Shown here piece by piece: positions 24,011 through 30,445 of a stretch of DNA of 44,821 bases. Source of the stretch: an uncultured Bacteroides sp. (lineage in GTDB: Bacteria; Bacteroidota; Bacteroidia; Bacteroidales; Bacteroidaceae); assembly GCA_944322285.1 (NCBI GenBank), contig CALUOR010000028.1, positions 1 to 44,821 on the forward strand, read 5' to 3'. A model generated the notes under the pieces. That model saw only the letters and a list, made by a program, of their open reading frames with translations, was not told where the DNA came from and did no database searches. The stretch's first letter is position 1. Every line of letters starts with the position of its first letter. Both the position numbers and the translations under genes were made by a program.

Positions 24011-24499
24011 TCACGCCAGCGGGTCGTCAGTTTCCTCATCGTCAGTTCCGCCGGTGCCGGGCTCTTCGGTGTCGTCCGGCTCTGTGGCGGAAGTAGTGCC
24101 GCGGCCTTCGGCCAGCTTGTCCACCCAGGCGAAGTTGGCTTTTTGCAGAGCGGTCTTGAAAGCCTCGTCGGGCTGGAAGTTGAGGTTGACACTTTTTATC
24201 TGCTTGGCAGAGACTTCGTCCTTGGTGGCCACGCCGTTACTGGAGATGGTGACGCTGAAGCTGCCCCAGTCGCCCAGCTTCACGCTTTCGCCCCCCAGCA
24301 GGCGACGCAGCAGAATCTTGCGCAGCTGGCGGATGGCCATCATCGCCTCGGAAGCGTTGAGCGTGGTTTCATCGGCAATGTCCATTGCCACTTCGGTTTC
24401 GTCCACCTGTGCGGTGGTCACTTGCGTTACATACCATTTCTTCGGTTCTGTGGGTTTGTTCGGATTGACCCGTTGCACGGGTTTTACTAATATAGCCAT
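24011..24499 (-). CDS. HU-like DNA-binding protein (HU-HIG type)
   Basis: 162 residues. The start MAILVKPVQRVNPNKPTEPK and the central helix-strand order (LNASEAMMAIRQLRKILLRR then LLGGESVKLGDWGSFSVTIS) match the Bacteroidetes HU-related family with long N-terminal strands (TIGR01201/HU-HIG). Classical HU bends DNA; HU-HIG members are a divergent branch frequently found near mobile or variable loci, and their DNA role is largely inferred. The last 30 residues are acidic and low-complexity (EPDDTEEPGTGGTDDEETDD). The gene lies 102 bases downstream of the frameshifted surface lipoprotein gene on the same strand. Confidence 0.85.
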   Translation of the reverse strand: MAILVKPVQRVNPNKPTEPKKWYVTQVTTAQVDETEVAMDIADETTLNASEAMMAIRQLRKILLRRLLGGESVKLGDWGSFSVTISSNGVATKDEVSAKQIKSVNLNFQPDEAFKTALQKANFAWVDKLAEGRGTTSATEPDDTEEPGTGGTDDEETDDPLA

Positions 24500-24601
24500 A
24501 ATCTATCGAATGTTTTTTAAGGCTTCCGCCCGCCCGTCCGTAGCCCGGAATCGGACAAACGGGGCGAAAGCGGGGTTTATAAATAGTTAATATTCTGTTT
24601 T

Positions 24602-26041
24602 TTAATCTACTCCATCTTTATATTCCGTTCCGTTGATTACTACGCCTTCCCACTCGGCTGTATTATCAGTATTCCGGAATGTAGAAGGAGTTAAAGGCCA
24701 CTGTTGTCCTTTTCCTATTTTTTTTGCTGCAATCCTATCCCCCAGATAACCTTGATCCAGTGTCAAACAGGATAAGAATTTATCCAAATCATCAGTCGTA
24801 ATGGTTATTTTTCCGGAACAATAAGTGGCTGCTCCCCCTTGCGTATAACAAGCGGAAAAACCGATTGCCGCAGCAGCATATCCGCCATTTGCCGTGATAT
24901 CGGAGTTAGTGATTGTAATAGCCCCGATAGAAGCAGCTGGAAAATCGACGTTAACCGAGTTGCATCCCATGCCTATAGCTGCGGCATATTCTCCGCCATC
25001 AGCAAAAATCACCGCGTTTGCTATCATAATGTCACCGCAAGTGCCGTTACTGGACGAGCCAATGCCCGCACCACCTGCGTTACTGCTAAGTTCTCCGCCT
25101 GTGGCATATATCGTCACATTACGAATGATGATATTCCCACCTTGCGTTCCCCCTATGGGTGAACCGATGCCTGCCCCAGTTGTACTATTGCTACCGGCTC
25201 CACCGGAAGTACCTCCCTTTGCGGTCAGCACGTCCGCCGTGCTGCTGCCCGTTATCGTCACGGTTGCTCCGCCGGACACGGCGATTCCCGTGTTATTGCT
25301 GGAAGATACGGAATTGCCTTCTCCAAAAACATGTATGGTAGGCGTTCCGCCTGTGATGCTGATAGCCGGACCATCGCTAACATTGATGCTGGCATTCTGT
25401 AAAGTCAGGTTGACATTGTCGGCACTTATCGTAATGCCGGTAGTACGGCTGCCTGTCAGGAGGTAATCGCCCGCTGTGTTTATCGTGGTTATCTTGTCAG
25501 TTACTTCTGTTACCGCCTTTACTACCTGCGAGGCGGTAACCTTGCCGCCGTCCTTACACACGAGGGTGACGTCGAGCAATGCCGTGCCACTGGCGGGAGC
25601 GGTGACGGCAACGGTCTTGTTCTCGAAGTCCGCCGTGACGCTCCAGCCGCCTGTGCCGCTGGCTCGGGTGCTGATGGAGGTATCGGTGCCGTCTTCGGAG
25701 ATGATTTGCGCCATGAGGGCGGTGTAGCCGTCAGGTTGGTAGGATAGGTTGATGGTGGTCTCATTGCCAGAGGCGACTATCAATGCGCCTGAGGTTGGGT
25801 CCGTAGTTGCGCCTTCGCCGATGGTAAGGGCCTGGTAGGCGGGGACTTCGAAGGTCTTGCCATCGGCTAAGGTGAAGATATAGTGCGTGCCGTCTTCGGA
25901 GAGAGTGATAGGTTCTTCGGCAAACATGGTGTCTCCGTCATCGCCCTCGGCTCCGGCGGGGCCTTGTTCACCTTCGGGGCCGCGATCGCCCGTCTCGCCC
26001 TTGTCGCCGCTGATGCGGTACCACGTCTGGCCGCCATCCAC
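24602..26041 (-). CDS. Collagen-like / glycine-rich surface protein, C-terminal part (frame-broken from the upstream part)
   Basis: 479 codons open from a GTG at 26041, but this is the continuation of the lipoprotein starting near 26681, shifted by one base. The frame is also open farther upstream and reads TIASGTIQTDNGTKQADAWY before the GTG. It continues with Gly-X-Y repeats (KGETGDRGPEGEQGPAGAEG) and a bacterial Ig-like stretch. A long region of repeated glycine-rich, parallel-beta-helix-like motifs follows (ITGGTPTIHVFGEGNSVSSS; GAGIGSPIGGTQGGNIIIRN; AAIGMGCNSVNVD). No enzyme motif is seen; an adhesive or glycan-binding surface role is likely. Without a frameshift or a separate start it would lack a signal peptide. 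Confidence 0.6.
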   Translation of the reverse strand: MDGGQTWYRISGDKGETGDRGPEGEQGPAGAEGDDGDTMFAEEPITLSEDGTHYIFTLADGKTFEVPAYQALTIGEGATTDPTSGALIVASGNETTINLSYQPDGYTALMAQIISEDGTDTSISTRASGTGGWSVTADFENKTVAVTAPASGTALLDVTLVCKDGGKVTASQVVKAVTEVTDKITTINTAGDYLLTGSRTTGITISADNVNLTLQNASINVSDGPAISITGGTPTIHVFGEGNSVSSSNNTGIAVSGGATVTITGSSTADVLTAKGGTSGGAGSNSTTGAGIGSPIGGTQGGNIIIRNVTIYATGGELSSNAGGAGIGSSSNGTCGDIMIANAVIFADGGEYAAAIGMGCNSVNVDFPAASIGAITITNSDITANGGYAAAAIGFSACYTQGGAATYCSGKITITTDDLDKFLSCLTLDQGYLGDRIAAKKIGKGQQWPLTPSTFRNTDNTAEWEGVVINGTEYKDGVD

Positions 26042-26625
26042 GCTGAGGTACCAGGCATCCGCCTGTTTTGTGCCGTTATCGGTCTGAATGGTGCCGGAGG
26101 CAATCGTGCGCCCTGCATGATTTGCGGTGTGGGGGCGGAGGTGCCGGGTTTACCTTGCGCGCCGGTAGCACCGTCTGAGCCATCTTCGCCATCGGCTCCG
26201 TCTTGTCCGTCCTCTCCATCCTTACCGTCCTCACCGTTGGCGCGGATGGGGTTGCCGTCGGCATCCTGCATCAGTTGGCCGTCCAGCGTCCAGTACCAGT
26301 TGTTGTCTTCGCCCTGCGTCAGGCCTATTTGAGGCGTGTGGCCGGTGTCGCCTTTCGTGCCGTGATAGATGGTGATGGGGTCGGAGTGCAGGAATTGGAT
26401 GGTGTAGCCCACCTCCTGTCCGCCTTCCATGAGCGGAGTGACCGCCGTGATGCAGTCAGTCGTGTTGAGCAGTTGCCGGATGGCGGAGATGTTGTGGTTG
26501 GTTTCCTCCTGCCATTGTTCGAGGGCGGCAAGGCGTTCTTCGTGGTCGTTCACCTTCTGCCACAGCGAGGTGTCGTCGTAGTCGTCGCACGAGGCAAGGC
26601 ACAAGGCGGCAAGGAATACCAGCAA
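25867..26625 (-). CDS. DUF4988 collagen-like lipoprotein, N-terminal part (frame-broken)
   Basis: The in-frame lipoprotein signal reads LLVFLAALCLASC, followed by DDYDDTSLWQKVNDHEERLA. A DUF4988-like coiled region (LAALEQWQEETNHNISAIRQ) and Gly-X-Y collagen repeats follow (DGEDGQDGADGEDGSDGATG). After about 26140 the frame loses family character and stops at 25867, while the true continuation is in the frame of 24602-26041. The only in-frame start here is a TTG at 26625, which cuts the signal short. A well-placed ATG at 26681 is out of frame because of a run of eight C at 26654-26647; nine C would join them. So the gene is OFF, decayed, or contains homopolymer sequencing errors. Confidence 0.6.
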   Translation of the reverse strand: MLVFLAALCLASCDDYDDTSLWQKVNDHEERLAALEQWQEETNHNISAIRQLLNTTDCITAVTPLMEGGQEVGYTIQFLHSDPITIYHGTKGDTGHTPQIGLTQGEDNNWYWTLDGQLMQDADGNPIRANGEDGKDGEDGQDGADGEDGSDGATGAQGKPGTSAPTPQIMQGARLPPAPFRPITAQNRRMPGTSAWMAARRGTASAATRARRAIAAPKVNKAPPEPRAMTETPCLPKNLSLSPKTARTISSP

Positions 26626-26646
26626 GTTAAACTTTGCTAAAAATGA

Positions 26647-26654
26647 GGGGGGGG
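26647..26654 (-). repeat. C8 homopolymer between ATG and signal peptide
   Basis: Eight consecutive C on the minus strand (G on plus). Reading from the ATG at 26681 gives MIKICKPILPPPHF and then a stop; with nine C the frame continues as PPPSFLAKFNLLVFLAALCL, into the lipoprotein signal. It is a candidate slipped-strand contingency tract. Confidence 0.7.
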
Positions 26655-26715
26655 TAAAATTGGCTTACAAATCTTTATCATTATCCTTCTTTAGTTAATA
26701 GGTTAGACATGTTGC

Positions 26716-26746
26716 TAAAGGTATGGATTTATTCTCAGTTGGGCAA
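26716..26746 (-). promoter_or_regulatory. Possible promoter of the DUF4988 lipoprotein gene
   Basis: Minus strand: TTG at 26746-26744, a 20-base spacer, then TACCTTTA at 26723-26716, one base off TAnnTTTG. The leader to the ATG at 26681 is about 30 bases. Confidence 0.4.
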
Positions 26747-26798
26747 CAGTTGCGGGGGAAAATTTGCGGGAAAAACTTTCGCGATGAAAATATATGTG

Positions 26799-26806
26799 TA
26801 TATTTG
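26799..26806 (+). promoter_or_regulatory. -7 promoter element of the small membrane protein pair
   Basis: TATATTTG matches TAnnTTTG, 28 bases before the ATG at 26835. The -33 position has TTTC rather than TTTG at 26777, with about 19 bases between. Confidence 0.5.
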
Positions 26807-26834
26807 CAGTGGATATAAGACTTATTGTAGAATT

Positions 26835-27101
26835 ATGGAAGAAAATAATCCACCTATCGAGCAAAAAGAGACGTCCAAGGAACAAAAAGAAATGGATTTG
26901 GAAATGCGTAAAAAGTGTGCCAGCTTCTTCTTTACAGCAGCCCAACTCGTATTGGGAACGTTCGTATTGGGAAGTTTGGCCATCTTCTTCCAAGACTGGA
27001 AATTTACGTGGGGGCTCTTTACGATGTTCCTTGTAGGTATCGTTATCGTTGTCGGCCTCTATATCATCGCCACCCGTTTTTATCAACTTTCTAAAAAATA
27101 A
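26835..27101 (+). CDS. Small two-segment membrane protein
   Basis: 88 residues from the ATG at 26835; codons upstream of it in the frame cross the promoter. There is a charged N-terminus (MEENNPPIEQKETSKEQKEM), then two hydrophobic segments (FFFTAAQLVLGTFVLGSLAI and LFTMFLVGIVIVVGLYIIAT) and a basic end (YQLSKK). It has no recognisable catalytic motif; function unknown. The 35-codon gene at 27106 follows after four bases, so the two are almost certainly translated from one message. They may form a small membrane complex. Confidence 0.65.
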   Translation: MEENNPPIEQKETSKEQKEMDLEMRKKCASFFFTAAQLVLGTFVLGSLAIFFQDWKFTWGLFTMFLVGIVIVVGLYIIATRFYQLSKK

Positions 27102-27105
27102 CAAT

Positions 27106-27213
27106 ATGAACGCAGGACTATTATTTATGGTAATCATCGCCGCCATCGTCGTAACACTTGCCGTTGTGATGTCTACCCAAAAAGGTCGTAAATGGATGTT
27201 GGGCGAGCACTAA
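27106..27213 (+). CDS. 35-residue single-span membrane microprotein
   Basis: A short frame with one hydrophobic segment (LLFMVIIAAIVVTLAVVM) and a positively charged tail (STQKGRKWMLGEH). It starts with ATG four bases after the stop of the preceding small membrane protein and ends at TAA 27211-27213, just before a hairpin. Position, spacing, clean single-helix composition and a following terminator support a real gene, although the length alone would not. Function unknown. Confidence 0.55.
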   Translation: MNAGLLFMVIIAAIVVTLAVVMSTQKGRKWMLGEH

Positions 27214-27235
27214 AAACGTAACTGCCCATGAGATT

Positions 27236-27283
27236 AAAAGGCACAGTGCCCTGCCTCAATCAGGTAGGACACCGTGCCTTTTG
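27236..27283. terminator. Hairpin terminator between convergent genes
   Basis: AAAAGGCACAGTG (from 27236) pairs with the segment ending CACCGTGCCTTTT (to 27282), with extra pairing in the middle (CCTGCCT/AGGTAGG, one mismatch) and a 5-base loop. Short T runs follow in both directions. It lies between the microprotein gene and the minus-strand phosphatase gene. Confidence 0.75.
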
Positions 27284-27293
27284 TATATACTTA

Positions 27294-28556
27294 TCAGTCG
27301 GTGATGAGCTTAGTCAGATACTGCCGCAAGTCCGTCCAGCGGTAGTAGGAACCAGAAACGGGTGCCAGTCCGGCAAGACGCACTTCGTTTTCGTTGTGGA
27401 GCAGCAGCACCAGCACGTCGCCGTCCGAGGCACCGCGGAAGAAGATGAACTGCAGGTTAGCGGCCATGGGCGACACGCGATAGTCCTGCCAGGCAAGGTG
27501 GAACCGTTCGGGATCGGTCTCGCGCCCGTCGCAGCCTTCCACGCCCATCAGGGCCAACAGGCGGATGAGGTGGGTGTCGTGCCCGAAGCGCAGGTCGGCG
27601 CGGGGACGTCCGGAGGCAAGGGCACGGTCGGCGCTCTCTACGATGTTGCGCAACAAGTGTGCGGCCTGCCGGGGCATCAGTCCCTTGTTCAGCGGGGCGC
27701 AAGCGTTGCACACGTACATGCGGGCGTTGACCAGCCGCCAGAGGTGGAACAGCTCGTCGTAGGTAAAGAGGTCGAAGAAGCTGACGCCCCGCAGGTGGTC
27801 GCAGTTCTGCATGTCGATGGCTATCCAGTAGAGGCCGTCCATCAGGGCACGGGCCTCGGCCTCCGTCAGGCGGGAAGGGTCGGTCAGCAGCGCGCGGGTG
27901 AAACGGGCGGGACGGATGTGCTCCTGCTCGAACTGCCGCAAGCCGGCACGCCACAAAGCGGTGTCGCTACAGAAAGCCTCGGCCTCGGGCGAAGTATAGG
28001 CAATATAGTCCATGTACTGCTGGTAGGCGCGGCGGCTCACCCGCAGGGCCGGATTCTGTTCCTTCAAGGCTTCCGTAAAGTAGCTCATGCTCATAGCGCA
28101 ACGCAACGATGTGGACGAACGGGCGTCTACCACCGCACTGTCGGCAAAGACTTCGGGGTAAGCGCGATACATACGCAGGGCAATGTCATGGTGTTGCCGC
28201 TCGCCCAGGGGGGTGATGTTACCGCTACGTCCGCGGGCATCTTCCCACACCACGTGCAGGCGCCGGCGTACATCTTCGCCCAGCGGGGTCAGCCCCTTGC
28301 ATTGATAAAGGGAGTCGAACGCGTCCACCACCACTTTGTAGTGCTCGTCCGCCGTGCGCCAACGGGAGCCGTGACGGCCGTAATGGGAGATGTAGACGGG
28401 CACGTAGCCCGCGGGAGCCGGCGTCCGCACGCCCTCAGGAGCGGGATAGGCGTAGTAGATGCTGCCCAATTGCTCGGGCGTGGGCTTTGTCTGCGCCGAA
28501 GCCGACAGGGCCATGCACAGGCAGGCAAGGGTAAGGAGTAGTTTTTTTGTTTTCAT
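27294..28556 (-). CDS. Exported histidine acid phosphatase family protein
   Basis: 420 residues with signal peptide MKTKKLLLTLACLCMALSASA. The histidine phosphatase motif RHGSRW (RHG at 61-63) lies in YISHYGRHGSRWR. A distal proton-donor HD at 326-327 is in LRFGHDTHLIRLL, the branch-2 (acid phosphatase/phytase/MINPP-related) arrangement; MINPP proper has HAE instead. It probably hydrolyses phosphomonoesters such as sugar or inositol phosphates in the periplasm. It is the last gene of the minus-strand glycosidase cluster, but a 244-base spacer with hairpins separates it from the GH28 gene, so co-transcription is uncertain. Confidence 0.85.
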   Translation of the reverse strand: MKTKKLLLTLACLCMALSASAQTKPTPEQLGSIYYAYPAPEGVRTPAPAGYVPVYISHYGRHGSRWRTADEHYKVVVDAFDSLYQCKGLTPLGEDVRRRLHVVWEDARGRSGNITPLGERQHHDIALRMYRAYPEVFADSAVVDARSSTSLRCAMSMSYFTEALKEQNPALRVSRRAYQQYMDYIAYTSPEAEAFCSDTALWRAGLRQFEQEHIRPARFTRALLTDPSRLTEAEARALMDGLYWIAIDMQNCDHLRGVSFFDLFTYDELFHLWRLVNARMYVCNACAPLNKGLMPRQAAHLLRNIVESADRALASGRPRADLRFGHDTHLIRLLALMGVEGCDGRETDPERFHLAWQDYRVSPMAANLQFIFFRGASDGDVLVLLLHNENEVRLAGLAPVSGSYYRWTDLRQYLTKLITD

Positions 28557-28592
28557 ATTGTGATTGTTTTTTTAATGATAATTTATTTGTCC

Positions 28593-28777
28593 GGGGAACG
28601 CAGACGACGCAGAATACACAGATGAACGCAGACTTTTTTCTATTGTCATGCTGAACGTAGTGAAGCATCTCCCAGTGCGTGCGGGAGATTCTTCGCTTCG
28701 CTCAGAATGACAGATACTTGGCGAAGCCCTTTATTTTCTGCGAGCCTCTGCGCCCGTCTGCGTAATCTGCGTTCTCC
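28593..28777. repeat. Nested inverted repeats in spacer
   Basis: The inner pair is 28645-28673 with 28683-28711 (24 of 29 bases pair, 9-base loop); its ends read GTCATGCTGAACG and CGCTCAGAATGAC, a sequence type I recognise as a dispersed Bacteroides intergenic repeat. The outer pair is near 28593-28613 with 28757-28777 (about 18 of 21), built on GAACGCAG/CTGCGTTC. It fills most of the gap between the phosphatase and GH28 genes. Confidence 0.7.
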
Positions 28778-28800
28778 TAATTAGCCCGCTAAATTCCCGT

Positions 28801-30207
28801 TTACCTCACCGTCACCTCCGCGTTGACCTTCTTCAACAGCCGGCCGGAAGCGGCGGCGGGACGTTCATCCCCCCACGTCAGACGCGGACGGTTGATAAAG
28901 ATGTCATTGGCGGTGTCGATGTAGAAGCCATACACCTGGTCGTGCACGAAACCTTCGCCGTCGCAAGGACGCTTGTCGTACACGCCGCCCGGATAGTCCG
29001 TACGCCGGAGCAGATGGATGTCCACGTCGTCAAAGTAGATGTTGTTCACCTTGCCGGGAACGTCTCCGCCGACAAAGACGCCGTTCTCGCTGATGCACTT
29101 GATGCGGCTGAACCAGATGCGGCTCACCTCACCACAACGGCCTTCAGTGGCCCCCTTGGGGAAACGCCAACCGGCATCCTTGTGGTTGCCCACGGCACGG
29201 GGATAGGACGTGACATAGATGGGTTCGGCCTTGCCCCACCACACGTCCGACCACAGACGGCAGTCTACAATCAGGTTGTCGAACACAACGTTGGTCACCG
29301 TCCCTTCGTCACGGTTCTGGATGCCGATACCCCGGTTGCTGTCGCGGATGATGCAGCCCGTGAACAGCACGTTGTTGATGACGTCCATATTCTCAGATCC
29401 TATCTTGATGGCGCACGAGCGGGAAACCATGGTGCAATTGGTCACCACAACGTCCTCGCATGAACCGTATTCCTCGAACTCGCGACGGTTCTTCAGGCAG
29501 ATGCAGTCGTCGCCGCTCTCAATGTAGCAGTTAGCGATGCGCACATGGCGGGAATGGTCCACATCGATGCCGTCGCCGTTGCGTATCTTCAGGTTGTTGC
29601 GGATGCTGACGCCGTCTATCACCGCATCCTTGCAGCCGATGAGGTGCACCGTCCAATAGGGGCTGTTGCAGATGGTCACGTCCCGAATGACCAGGCGGTC
29701 GACAGCCTCTAATGTCAGCACATGCGGACGGGGGTCGAAGTCGGTCACGGGCTTCAGCTCGTAGGAGTCTTCCAATTCCTTGCCCATGAAGGCCACGCCG
29801 TTACCGTCGATGGTACCCGTGCCTGTTATGGAGACCTGCCGGAGGTTCTTGCCGCTGATCCACATCATGCCCTCGCCCCGGTTCTCGCGGAAGGCGCTCT
29901 CGGTATAGACCTTCTCGTCCGGATTGGCCAGCAGGCGCGCATTGGCTTCCAGATGCAGATCCACGTAAGAGGCCAGTTTGAAAGGACTGCACATAAAGGT
30001 ATATCCCGCAGGCACTAATACACGCCCGCCGCCGGCCTGCGAACAGGCGTTGATGGCTGCCTGCACGGCCACAGCATCGTCCGTCTGCCCGTCGCCCACG
30101 GCTCCATAATCTCTGATGTCATACACATTACCCGCCTGACGGCCCGTCCCGCAAGCGGAAAGCATCACGCAACAAAGCGCGAAAAGAAACAACTTTGCAT
30201 TTACCAT
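28801..30207 (-). CDS. GH28-family lipoprotein (polygalacturonase-like)
   Basis: 468 residues with a lipobox (VMLSAC), so likely an anchored periplasmic or surface protein. The right-handed beta-helix begins with YDIRDYGAVGDGQTDDAVAV, the classic GH28/pectate-lyase-fold entry. GH28 catalytic Asp motifs are present: NGDGID (N210, D212, D215) and SGDDCICLK (D233, D234). The usual GHG and RIK motifs are replaced (SRSCAIKIGSE and NRGIGIQNR), so it is a divergent subfamily and the substrate may not be polygalacturonate. It is on the same strand as the second GH28 gene upstream; a 238-base repeat-rich spacer lies between. Confidence 0.85.
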   Translation of the reverse strand: MVNAKLFLFALCCVMLSACGTGRQAGNVYDIRDYGAVGDGQTDDAVAVQAAINACSQAGGGRVLVPAGYTFMCSPFKLASYVDLHLEANARLLANPDEKVYTESAFRENRGEGMMWISGKNLRQVSITGTGTIDGNGVAFMGKELEDSYELKPVTDFDPRPHVLTLEAVDRLVIRDVTICNSPYWTVHLIGCKDAVIDGVSIRNNLKIRNGDGIDVDHSRHVRIANCYIESGDDCICLKNRREFEEYGSCEDVVVTNCTMVSRSCAIKIGSENMDVINNVLFTGCIIRDSNRGIGIQNRDEGTVTNVVFDNLIVDCRLWSDVWWGKAEPIYVTSYPRAVGNHKDAGWRFPKGATEGRCGEVSRIWFSRIKCISENGVFVGGDVPGKVNNIYFDDVDIHLLRRTDYPGGVYDKRPCDGEGFVHDQVYGFYIDTANDIFINRPRLTWGDERPAAASGRLLKKVNAEVTVR

Positions 30208-30275
30208 CTTACTATTTACTATTTTACGATTTACTATTTACGATTTTACGATTTTACGATTTACTATGTAATTAA
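30208..30275. repeat. Degenerate TTACTATTT / ACGATTTT direct repeats
   Basis: Short direct repeats (TTACTATTTACTATTTTACG and variants) cover the first about 65 bases of the spacer, directly upstream of the GH28 start at 30207. Similar TTTACTATT runs occur just before the starts at 31888 and 35544. Purpose unknown. Confidence 0.55.
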
Positions 30276-30298
30276 TCATATTTAGTTTATACTATATC

Positions 30299-30413
30299 AG
30301 GAGTTAAGGAGTTAAGCCGATAGCAGGCTTATCATATGCACTAAATTAAAAGGTATTGGCTTAACTCCTAACGGAGCGAAGCGGAGTGATAACTCCTTAA
30401 CTTCTTAACTCCT
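30299..30413. repeat. Inverted repeat with two alternative partners
   Basis: The arm at 30299-30318 (AGGAGTTAAGGAGTTAAGCC) can pair perfectly over 12 bases with 30358-30369, or over 17 of 18 bases with 30396-30413. The two pairings exclude each other, as in attenuators, but no leader peptide or T run is evident. Confidence 0.65.
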
Positions 30414-30445
30414 ACAAATAATATCAATTAATTCTGTACACTTAC

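Noticed and set aside
25883-26332. 149-codon plus-strand frame opposite the collagen-like gene
   Set aside because: Long open antisense frame caused by the GC-rich Gly-X-Y repeat; composition is a mirror of the real gene.
27228-28541. 437-codon plus-strand frame
   Set aside because: Entirely antisense to the histidine acid phosphatase gene, which has a signal peptide and both catalytic motifs.
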